Positions 7,823-15,010 of a stretch of 42,923 bases of DNA are shown here, in pieces. Both the position numbers and the translations under genes were made by a program. A model generated the notes under the pieces. It worked only from the letters and a program-made list of their open reading frames with translations. It ran no database searches and had not been told where the DNA came from. Origin of the DNA: Clostridiales bacterium UBA1779 (lineage in GTDB: Bacteria; Bacillota; Clostridia; Oscillospirales; CAG-272); the NCBI GenBank assembly GCA_002314565.1, contig DCGL01000066.1, positions 19,146 to 62,068 on the forward strand, read 5' to 3'. Numbering within the stretch: position 1 is the stretch's first letter; each line of letters begins with the position of its first letter.

Positions 7823-9145
7823 ATGAACAATTCGAACGTGCGTGAAGCCGTTGTTTTTGAAAATATTCCGGCATATGCAACTGAAAACGGAACGGTCGGA
7901 AGAGAAATGAATTTAGGACCGGGACTCGGTGACGATAAATGGACTTCCACTGATGAAGATTCATATATGAAAGTCATTGCAGGTTCTACCGAAGAAGAAT
8001 TTGACAGATATTGCCTGACGCTCGGCGGAATTTTTGAACTCCTTCTTTCAAGAGAGGAAAGAAACGGAAAGTACAGAGCTTATAAGACAACTGATATGAT
8101 ACTGTTCGTTTCTTTTGACAGAACCGACTCGACTGTCAGAGTGGTTGAAGACAAAACGTCTTGCGGAATAGGTGATACCGGCGATACGAAGGGGAACGCT
8201 GACGGAGTCATTCTTTACCAGTATTCGTTGAATTACGTGGGGTCTGCCGTTGAATACGCCGAACCGGGCTGTATGGACTGCGGAATGATGTATATCATAA
8301 AGCTTGCTGATAATTCACTCTTTCTTATTGACAGCGGTCACGGATACCAGACAACCGCAAGATCTCTCACAGCTCTGTATGAGTTTATGAAAAATGTCAG
8401 CGGGACTGAAGAAGGGAAGAAGATTCCGATTAAAGCCTGGTTTTTCACACACGCTCACGGTGACCATTGCGGAATGGCGGCCGCTTTCCTCGGACAGAAG
8501 TATCCAATGATTGAAAATCTTGAACTCCCGGATTTCAGCGATAAGGTTGAAATCGAAAAGGTTATGTTCAACTTTCCTTCGTATTGCGTGATTCGCAGAA
8601 ACTTTGCCGCGGATGAAACCTTTGCCATCAGAAAAGCATTGCGCGAAAAATTCCCTGAAGTTAAGTATTACAAGCTTCATACGGGGGAACGTTTTGACTT
8701 CCCCGGGGCATCGTTCGACGTTCTTTACACGCTTGAAGATGCTGTTGACGTGACGGGAAAATGGCCGTTCCGGGATTTCAACTCATCAAGCACGGTTCTG
8801 CGTATGCACAGCGGCGGAAAAAACCTTATGTTCCTTGCCGATATCAGTGCTGCTGCCGAAAAAATTATTCTGCGCAGATATAATGAAGACGAGCTGAAAT
8901 CAGACGTCGTTCAGATTGCACACCATTGCATCAACAATCTTGATATTTACGACAGTATTAAGGCTCCGGTGGCACTCGTTTCTACTTCACTCGGCCGTAT
9001 CAAAGAAAGACTTTGGGACAATTACCTGAGATTTGAAAAATATGCGGTGGACGGATGCCTGTTTGAAGACGAGGTAACCTGGAAAATTGATTTCGGTAAA
9101 GATAAGCTTCCGGCAGAAGCGCTTCCGAGATATGATAAACAATAA
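7823..9145 (+). CDS. Cytosolic MBL-fold metallohydrolase (MBL1)
   Basis: A 440-residue protein without signal peptide. The metallo-beta-lactamase motif HAHGDH lies at residues 210-215. The downstream ligands are visible as FLADISAAAE (Asp) and VQIAHHCINN (His), so two metals can be bound. The C-terminal half, DFNSSSTVLRMHSGGKNLMFLADI, resembles the ComEC-type branch. The family hydrolyses esters, phosphodiesters or lactones; the substrate here is unknown. ATG 7823 is preferred, with GGAG 14 nt upstream (wide spacing). GTG 7808 is in frame but overlaps that site. It is followed after 53 bp by SBP3 and is related to the lipoprotein MBL2 at 15011. The recurrent pairing with glycan genes suggests a carbohydrate-linked ester or lactone (inference). 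Confidence 0.8.
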   Translation: MNNSNVREAVVFENIPAYATENGTVGREMNLGPGLGDDKWTSTDEDSYMKVIAGSTEEEFDRYCLTLGGIFELLLSREERNGKYRAYKTTDMILFVSFDRTDSTVRVVEDKTSCGIGDTGDTKGNADGVILYQYSLNYVGSAVEYAEPGCMDCGMMYIIKLADNSLFLIDSGHGYQTTARSLTALYEFMKNVSGTEEGKKIPIKAWFFTHAHGDHCGMAAAFLGQKYPMIENLELPDFSDKVEIEKVMFNFPSYCVIRRNFAADETFAIRKALREKFPEVKYYKLHTGERFDFPGASFDVLYTLEDAVDVTGKWPFRDFNSSSTVLRMHSGGKNLMFLADISAAAEKIILRRYNEDELKSDVVQIAHHCINNLDIYDSIKAPVALVSTSLGRIKERLWDNYLRFEKYAVDGCLFEDEVTWKIDFGKDKLPAEALPRYDKQ

Positions 9146-9198
9146 TGTTTGCTTTTTATTAAAATATTAAACTCTATCAAAAAGAAAGGAAAACGACA

Positions 9199-10713
9199 AT
9201 GAAAAAGAAAACAGCAACAATTTTCTCGCTTATTCTGTGCTTCCTCATGATTTTATCACTTGTATGTTCATGCGGACAGACAACGCAGACAACAGCAGAG
9301 ACTTCTGCTGCCGCCGGTACTGCTGCACAGACTGCTGAAGGAACAACTCCTTCAACCGTTGACGAAGAAGGCTATCTTCTCTCAGACCTTCCCGCACTTG
9401 ACTATTCGGCAGATCCCGACGTAAACATTCTTTACTGGAGTGACGTTGAAATGCCGGAATTCACGTCTGAGGGAGTCAGCGGCGAAATCATCGACAGCGC
9501 TATTTTCTCAAGAAACACGAGAGTTGAAGAAATTCTGAAAGTCAAGCTCAATTGGGTTCCCCAGGCAGGAAGAAACTCTGCGCTATCCGAATATTGCTCA
9601 AAGGTTCACAACATTATTGCTTCGGGAAATCATGAAGCAGACATACTTGCCGGATACAGCCAGACGATTGCTTCCGCAACTTATGCAGGAAATACGCTGA
9701 ATCTGAGCAAGAACGCTTATATCGACTTTGAAAAGCCCTGGTGGCCGAAGAGCCTTACCGATGAAGCAAAAATCGGCGATAACATCTATTTTGTTTCGGG
9801 CGATATTTCGACAAATGCTCTGTATTTTATGTACTGCACCTTCTTCAACAAGCAGATGCTGACAGATTACAATCTTGAAAATCCTTATGACCTTGTTGAA
9901 AACAATCAGTGGACCATTGATAAGATGCTCACAATGGCTACAGGCATTTATGCTGACGTTAACGGTTCAAATGCCAAGGATTATGGTGATAAATTCGGTG
10001 TAATTATTCCCTGGCTTTCAATCGACGCTTATTTCTACAGCTGCGGACTTCGCACCGTTGACCATACGGATACCGGACTGATTACTGTTTCCGAATCATA
10101 TATCGGTGAAAAAGCTCAGGACCTTGTAGAACAGCTTAACAAGATTCTGTTCCAGGGCAACGACGGTCTGTGGAAGAAAGAGGATACCGGTACGATCAAC
10201 GACCAGTTTGCAACCGGACTCGTTCTGTTCTTCACACAGAGAACGAAGGATGCCATCAATCACTTCTCACAGGATCCGAGCCTTTCTTACGGTATCGTTC
10301 CCACGCCAAAATACGATTCCAATCAGGAAAACTTCCTTACCTGCGAAGCCAACCCATTCACTCTTTATGCCCTTATCAAGGACTGTGAAGACGAAGACAA
10401 GATGGGAGCCGTTCTTGAATGTATGGCTTCAACTGCGTACCGCACAACCAGCCCCGCTCTTTATGAAGTTACTCTGAAGTCAAGATATGCTCAGGATGCC
10501 ATTACTTCACGTATGTATGACATAATAAGAGCCAATATTGTATTTGACGTAGGAAGAATTTTCGGTACTTCTCTCAACCAGTATACACAGACTGAATTCA
10601 GAAACCTCGTCGGTGCAGGACAGACGAACTGGACGGTAACTGCAAAGAAATTTGCACCTACTCTTCAGATTTATCTTGATATGATGAACGACGAACTCGG
10701 TTCCACGGATTAA
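9199..10713 (+). CDS. Extracellular solute-binding lipoprotein (SBP3)
   Basis: A 504-residue lipoprotein. Lipobox LVCSC gives the anchored Cys25, followed by a long Thr/Ala/Glu linker that lifts the domain off the membrane. The body is a distant relative of SBP1 and SBP2: the segment NNQWTIDKMLTMATGIYADVNGSNAKD aligns with their WTIEK...DxNG calcium-like loop at the same place, near residue 252. Start ATG 9199 follows GAAAGGA. It is the second gene of the operon with MBL1. As for the other two, no ABC permease is found in the window, so it must work with components encoded elsewhere or serve as a sensor or scaffold. Ligand unknown. Confidence 0.82.
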   Translation: MKKKTATIFSLILCFLMILSLVCSCGQTTQTTAETSAAAGTAAQTAEGTTPSTVDEEGYLLSDLPALDYSADPDVNILYWSDVEMPEFTSEGVSGEIIDSAIFSRNTRVEEILKVKLNWVPQAGRNSALSEYCSKVHNIIASGNHEADILAGYSQTIASATYAGNTLNLSKNAYIDFEKPWWPKSLTDEAKIGDNIYFVSGDISTNALYFMYCTFFNKQMLTDYNLENPYDLVENNQWTIDKMLTMATGIYADVNGSNAKDYGDKFGVIIPWLSIDAYFYSCGLRTVDHTDTGLITVSESYIGEKAQDLVEQLNKILFQGNDGLWKKEDTGTINDQFATGLVLFFTQRTKDAINHFSQDPSLSYGIVPTPKYDSNQENFLTCEANPFTLYALIKDCEDEDKMGAVLECMASTAYRTTSPALYEVTLKSRYAQDAITSRMYDIIRANIVFDVGRIFGTSLNQYTQTEFRNLVGAGQTNWTVTAKKFAPTLQIYLDMMNDELGSTD

Positions 10714-10725
10714 TTGATATATCAA
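10714..10725. promoter_or_regulatory. Palindromic operator-like site after SBP3
   Basis: TTGATATATCAA is a perfect 12-bp palindrome that begins directly after the SBP3 stop codon, 60 bp upstream of the next -35 box. It could be an auxiliary operator for the 10910 gene. Confidence 0.5.
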
Positions 10726-10784
10726 ATGGAACTCGGTTATCGCAAGAAATTTCAGTAAAACAGCTCTGTTTCAGGCAAAAAAAC

Positions 10785-10813
10785 TTGACAACTTTGCCAC
10801 AGAGTAGTATAAT
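10785..10813 (+). promoter_or_regulatory. Promoter of GLUG-like surface protein gene
   Basis: TTGACA (10785-10790), 17 bp, TATAAT (10808-10813). Full consensus. Confidence 0.88.
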
Positions 10814-10831
10814 CGAATAAAGCTTCCGCAC

Positions 10832-10849
10832 AAAATGATATATCATTTT
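10832..10849. promoter_or_regulatory. 18-bp palindromic operator-like site
   Basis: AAAATGATATATCATTTT is a perfect 18-bp palindrome, about 12-29 nt downstream of the predicted transcription start, the same placement as in the other units of the proposed regulon. Confidence 0.65.
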
Positions 10850-10909
10850 TGCGTGAACTTTAAATAAACGACATTCTTATTATGTTTCAATTCTGAAAGG
10901 AGAATCGAA

Positions 10910-12400
10910 ATGAAAAAGTCACTCGTTATTTTGCTCGTTCTTGCAGTCGTTATGCAGTGCCTCGCACTCACAGCAGCTGCTGCTCCTGCCGGTGAAAAGA
11001 TTGTTACTGCTGCCGATCTCGCAGCAATGAAGGCCGACGGTAAGTATTATCTTGCCAACGACGTTCTCGTAACCGGTAAGTGGTCATCCATTGAAAACTT
11101 CAGCGGCACACTTGACGGCAACGGATACGCCATCGTATTTGCCGGTGCCACGGTTTCCGGCGGTCTCTTCAACAGCCTTGCCGGCGGTACAGTCAAGAAC
11201 CTCTATCTTTGCGAGAATCTTGATGCTGCCAAGGGCGGAGCAGAGAACACATTCAAGATCAAAGTCGGTGCCGACGGTTCCTTCTATCTCGGCGTTCTTG
11301 CTGATGTCGGTTACGGAACAATTGAAAACGTTGTCAGTGACGTAACTCTCGGCGACAACACTCTCATCGGTACAGCCAACGTCGGCGGTATCATCGGCGC
11401 CATGAACGGCGGCGAACTCAAGATTTCCTACTGCCGCAATAACAGCCCCGTTTTCGGCGGTAAGTATGCTGCCGGTATCCTTGCCACAGCATTTGACGCC
11501 AAGTCCTATAATCTCACAGTTACCAACTGTGTAAACTATGCAACAATCTGCGGTGCCAACTCCTGCGGCGGTATTGTCGGTCACACCAACGGCGGTGCTC
11601 TTTCCCAGACAGTTGAATACTGCGCTAACTACGGCGACGTTTATGATACTTCAAACAACCAGTCCGGCGGTATCATCGGTTACCTCAAGCCCGCTGACGC
11701 CACCGGTGTTCTTACCGTAAGATACAATATCAACTACGGTAAAGCATACGTCACCACAACAGCTGCACAGAATGCAGGTATTATGGCCAGAGCAAACGTT
11801 AACGGCGGTACACTTATCATCCGCGGTAACGTTAACCACGGTTCCGTTCCTCTTATGGAAGGTCAGACCGGTGCTAACCAGAACATTTTCGCACAGCTTT
11901 CCGGCACACCTGCCGAAGGCTCAATGATCAAAGAAAACTACGCCGATTCTCTTGACGGACATCTTGCCGGAAAGAACACTCCCGAAGGCGGAAACGGTGA
12001 AGTCCTTGATTCCGTTACACTTCTTGCCCTTGTCGGCAACGCAATGTTCCAGGACGGCTCACAGATGATGCTTTCATGGATGCTCGATTACAAGATCGAC
12101 AAGACCTTCACAAAGTACGCATTCGACCTGACAGCCTGCAATGCAGCCACAACTCCCGTAACAACTGCTGCTGTTACAACAGCTGCTCCTGTTGAAACAA
12201 AGGCTCCCGAAACAAAGGCTCCTGCAACTGAAGTTACTGCTGTTACTGAGGCTCCTGCCGAAACAGAAGCTCCTGCAGAAACACAGGCTACTGCCGAAAC
12301 AGAAGCCCCGAAGGCAAGCGGATGCGGTGCTTCCGTGTCTCTTGCAGTCGTAGCCGCTGCTGCCGCTGCTGCATACGTTTTCTCAAAGAAGAATCATTGA
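10910..12400 (+). CDS. GLUG-like repeat surface protein with Cys-containing C-terminal anchor
   Basis: A 496-residue secreted protein. The signal peptide (MKKSLVILLVLAVVMQCLALTAAAAPA) is cleaved near residue 26. Repeats of the GLUG or beta-solenoid type follow (GTLDGNGYAIVF, NVGGIIGAMNGG, SCGGIVGHTNGG, QSGGIIGY) to about residue 395. Then come a Thr/Pro/Glu stalk built on the units APAETEAP and TKAPETKAP, the motif SGCGASVS, one membrane helix and the basic tail SKKNH. The end looks like a sorting signal rather than an LPXTG motif, which is absent. Codon choice favours AAC, GGC and GGT much more than its neighbours, suggesting very high expression, which fits its consensus promoter and strong GGAG site. 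Its role may be adhesion or a surface layer on glycan. Function not known. Confidence 0.75.
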   Translation: MKKSLVILLVLAVVMQCLALTAAAAPAGEKIVTAADLAAMKADGKYYLANDVLVTGKWSSIENFSGTLDGNGYAIVFAGATVSGGLFNSLAGGTVKNLYLCENLDAAKGGAENTFKIKVGADGSFYLGVLADVGYGTIENVVSDVTLGDNTLIGTANVGGIIGAMNGGELKISYCRNNSPVFGGKYAAGILATAFDAKSYNLTVTNCVNYATICGANSCGGIVGHTNGGALSQTVEYCANYGDVYDTSNNQSGGIIGYLKPADATGVLTVRYNINYGKAYVTTTAAQNAGIMARANVNGGTLIIRGNVNHGSVPLMEGQTGANQNIFAQLSGTPAEGSMIKENYADSLDGHLAGKNTPEGGNGEVLDSVTLLALVGNAMFQDGSQMMLSWMLDYKIDKTFTKYAFDLTACNAATTPVTTAAVTTAAPVETKAPETKAPATEVTAVTEAPAETEAPAETQATAETEAPKASGCGASVSLAVVAAAAAAAYVFSKKNH

Positions 12401-12437
12401 TTCCGATTTGTCATAACGAATAAAGCATAATATTATT

Positions 12438-12475
12438 GCCGTCGGAAACCAACAGGTTTCCGACGGCTGTTTTTT
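12438..12475 (+). terminator. Rho-independent terminator
   Basis: Perfect 13-bp stem GCCGTCGGAAACC/GGTTTCCGACGGC with AACA loop, then TG and a T-rich run. Separates the surface protein gene from the regulator. Confidence 0.93.
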
Positions 12476-12511
12476 ATTTAATTATATGTATAATTTGCAC
12501 GTTTTGGGTAG

Positions 12512-12540
12512 TTGACATTTGCAATATCAAGTGATATAAT
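12512..12540 (+). promoter_or_regulatory. Promoter of GntR/LacI-type regulator
   Basis: TTGACA (12512-12517), 17 bp, TATAAT (12535-12540). Full consensus, with TG one base before the -10 hexamer. Confidence 0.85.
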
Positions 12541-12585
12541 TGGCATATCAAATTAACTGTCAACATATCATATGACATAACAAAT
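12532..12585. promoter_or_regulatory. Cluster of operator-like half-sites at regulator promoter
   Basis: TGATAT...ATATCA (12533-12550) overlaps the -10 box. CATATCATATGA and TGACATAACAAAT (12564-12585) lie downstream of the start; the last differs by one base from the shared operator TGATATAACAAAT. This suggests autoregulation. Confidence 0.5.
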
Positions 12586-12622
12586 ATTGATTTGATAATT
12601 ATCAGTAAAGTGAGACTGGAAG

Positions 12623-13738
12623 ATGAAGACGCCAAAGTATCAGCAGATTATTAATAATATCACGGAAAAGATTAATTCCGCAGTGCTCAAGCCGGGGGAC
12701 AGGCTTCCGACTGAAAAGCAACTGTCTGAGCAGTACGGCGTCAGCAGAATCGTTGCAAGCAACGCCATGGCCAAGCTGGTTGACAAGGGGCTTGTTGAAA
12801 GAGTGCAGGGCAGAGGCTCGTTCGTTTCAGAAAAGCATCAGAACCTTTATAAGAAAATCAGGGATGACGTAAATATTGCCATTGTAATGCCTGAAATCAG
12901 TTCTCCTTTCAATATCAGCCTGAGTCACAATCTGAATGAAGCTGCTCAGAAAGCGGGTATGAGATGCGCTTTTTACCTGACAGGCAATGAGCTTGATACT
13001 GAAGTGGATGACGTAACTTTCGTTACCCGTGCTTTTGAAAACGGCAGGGTATATGACGGTTTACTGCTGTTTTCATGCAGCCGTAACGTTTATAACAAAC
13101 ATATACTCGATATAGTTGATAAAAAAGTGCCGACGGTTCTGATTGACCGTTATCTTCCCGGTATCCCTCTGCCCTGTGTTCAGACAGATAACGTCAAAGC
13201 CGTCAGAATGGCTACTGCAGAGCTTATAAGCCTCGGTCACAGAAAAATTGCCGTATGTATGGCCTCTTCAGGTATCGTATCATCGCTGGCTGAACGCACC
13301 GAGGGCTTTATTCAGGAAATGTGCGAGCAGAAGATAATGATTGATCCTTCAATGGTTATCAAAGAACTGTGCGAAGAGAAAAATCAGCAGAAACTTATTG
13401 AGATGATTAAAGAAGGCAGGGCAACAGCCGTAATCTGCCTGAATTCAGGAACATATTCACTTGTCAGAAAGATTGTCAATAAAAGCGGACTTAAATGTCC
13501 GGATGATGTGTCATTAATGGCAATAGACAAATACGGTTCCCCCGAGCTTTTTTCAAATTATGCCGCGGATACAAGCTGCATAATTCAGGATACTCAGAGA
13601 ATTGCTGCCGAAGGCATAGCAATGCTGAAAAAGCTTATGGATAATGATGCCGAGACCTGCAATAACCCGCAGAAAATATTGATTGCTCCCTCATTTTCAA
13701 AGGGAAATACAATCGGAAAGCCGAAAAGTCATGATTAA
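12623..13738 (+). CDS. Transcriptional regulator, GntR-type HTH with LacI-type sensor domain
   Basis: A 371-residue cytosolic regulator of AraR-like architecture. Residues 1-72 are a GntR winged helix (YQQIINNITEKI, LKPGDRLPTEKQLSEQYGVSR, RVQGRGSFVSE). Residues 80-360 are a periplasmic-binding-protein-like sugar sensor (IDRYLPGIPLPCVQTDNVKAV, ISLGHRKIAV, PDDVSLMAID). In this family a sugar releases the dimer from its operator. Its gene is the first of a run with GH125, MBL2 and perhaps the GH36-like gene, and its own promoter carries operator-like sites. It is therefore the best candidate to control the TGATATA(T/A)CA regulon across 7.6-12.6 kb. The ribosome site before ATG 12623 is weak (GGA only). 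Inducer unknown; arabinose, mannose or rhamnose are all possible. Confidence 0.88.
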   Translation: MKTPKYQQIINNITEKINSAVLKPGDRLPTEKQLSEQYGVSRIVASNAMAKLVDKGLVERVQGRGSFVSEKHQNLYKKIRDDVNIAIVMPEISSPFNISLSHNLNEAAQKAGMRCAFYLTGNELDTEVDDVTFVTRAFENGRVYDGLLLFSCSRNVYNKHILDIVDKKVPTVLIDRYLPGIPLPCVQTDNVKAVRMATAELISLGHRKIAVCMASSGIVSSLAERTEGFIQEMCEQKIMIDPSMVIKELCEEKNQQKLIEMIKEGRATAVICLNSGTYSLVRKIVNKSGLKCPDDVSLMAIDKYGSPELFSNYAADTSCIIQDTQRIAAEGIAMLKKLMDNDAETCNNPQKILIAPSFSKGNTIGKPKSHD

Positions 13739-14990
13739 GATTCCGGAAACCGTATACAGACATATAGATGAATACGCTGCAAAAGCCGAAAAATACTCAA
13801 AAAAACTTGCAGCCCTTTACAGAAACTGTTATCCGAATACGCTGCAGACGGCCCTGATTCCCGGGGCTGACGGCAGTCTTTTTGTCCTGACAGGTGATAT
13901 CCCCGCTATGTGGCTCAGAGATTCCACAGCACAGGTCTCTCACTATATTCGGGAGGCGGCAAAGGACAGTGAACTGGCTGATATCATTAAGGCTGTAATA
14001 AAAAGGCAGCTGAGATACATCCCATATGACCCTTATGCCAATGCCTTCAATGAGACTTCAAACGGAAAAGGCCACATCAAGGATGTTCCCAAGCCCGATC
14101 CGCTTGTGTGGGAACGCAAGTACGAGATTGATTCGCTCTGCTACCCGATAAGACTGCTTTATTTGTATGTAAAATATACGCAAGACCGTTCCGTGCTTGA
14201 CGGTGATTTCAGATATGCTGCGGCTGCAATACTGAAACTTTGGAGGACAGAGCAGCATCATACAGAAAAATCGACATATAAGTTTTACAGAGAATGTGCA
14301 GGCCCCAAGGATACGGTAAATCACGTTGAAGCTTATACCGGAATGACCTGGTCGGGGTTCAGGCCGAGCGACGATGCCTGCAGATACGGTTATCTTATTC
14401 CTTCAAATCTCTTTGCAGCCCACGAGCTTTCAGAACTTTCAGAACTGCTCGGCGATGACCCGATGAGTGCGGAATGTCTCTCTCTTCGTGCCGAAATACT
14501 TGAAGGAGTACAAAAATTCGGCACAGTCGAACACCCGAAATACGGACGTATATATGCCTGCGAGACTGACGGTCTCGGCCACTGTTCCTTGCTCGACGAT
14601 GCAAACGTTCCGAGCTTGCTTTCACTTCCGTACCTCGGCTGCGTGTCCGCGGATGATGAAATCTATGCAAACACCAGAAGGTTTATTCTGAGTCACGACA
14701 ATCCCTATTACTACGAAGGAAAGTATGCCAAGGGAATCGGCAGCCCCCACACTCCCGAAGGATATATATGGCATATTGCACTTGCAATGCAGGGATTGAC
14801 TTCCAATGACCCCGCAGAAGTAAAATCTCTTATTGATATGCTGATAAATACGGATGCAGATACCGGCTTTATGCACGAAGGCTTCTGTGCCGATGACCCG
14901 ACAAAATTTACCCGCAGCCATTTCTGCTGGGCGAATTCACTATTTGCAGAATTCGTTGAATATGCACTTGACAAGGGATTTATCGGTTGA
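13731..14990 (+). CDS. GH125 family exo-alpha-1,6-mannosidase
   Basis: A 419-residue metal-independent glycosidase without signal peptide, so it acts inside the cell. GDIPAMWLRDS at residues 55-65 is the hallmark of GH125. The general acid is probably one of the Asp pair in GFRPSDD (214-215) and the base Glu383 in FMHEGF, matching by position the Asp220/Glu393 pair known for the Clostridium perfringens enzyme. GH125 enzymes release alpha-1,6-linked mannose from N-glycan cores or yeast mannan. ATG 13731 overlaps the end of the regulator gene by 8 bp, so the two are translationally coupled and the mannosidase substrate may inform about the inducer. An earlier in-frame start at 13683 would give a needless overlap. 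Confidence 0.9.
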   Translation: MIKIPETVYRHIDEYAAKAEKYSKKLAALYRNCYPNTLQTALIPGADGSLFVLTGDIPAMWLRDSTAQVSHYIREAAKDSELADIIKAVIKRQLRYIPYDPYANAFNETSNGKGHIKDVPKPDPLVWERKYEIDSLCYPIRLLYLYVKYTQDRSVLDGDFRYAAAAILKLWRTEQHHTEKSTYKFYRECAGPKDTVNHVEAYTGMTWSGFRPSDDACRYGYLIPSNLFAAHELSELSELLGDDPMSAECLSLRAEILEGVQKFGTVEHPKYGRIYACETDGLGHCSLLDDANVPSLLSLPYLGCVSADDEIYANTRRFILSHDNPYYYEGKYAKGIGSPHTPEGYIWHIALAMQGLTSNDPAEVKSLIDMLINTDADTGFMHEGFCADDPTKFTRSHFCWANSLFAEFVEYALDKGFIG

Positions 14991-15010
14991 TATAAATCAT
15001 TGATTTAGAA

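Noticed and set aside
11084..11584. Long open frame on the minus strand inside the surface protein gene
   Set aside because: It is a shadow produced by strong codon bias and Gly/Asn repeats; no ribosome site, low-complexity product, and the plus-strand gene has clear signals.
14987..14999. TTGATATAAATCA before MBL2 as a further operator
   Set aside because: Half-site spacing differs from the other sites and it overlaps the GH125 stop codon; not convincing without binding data.
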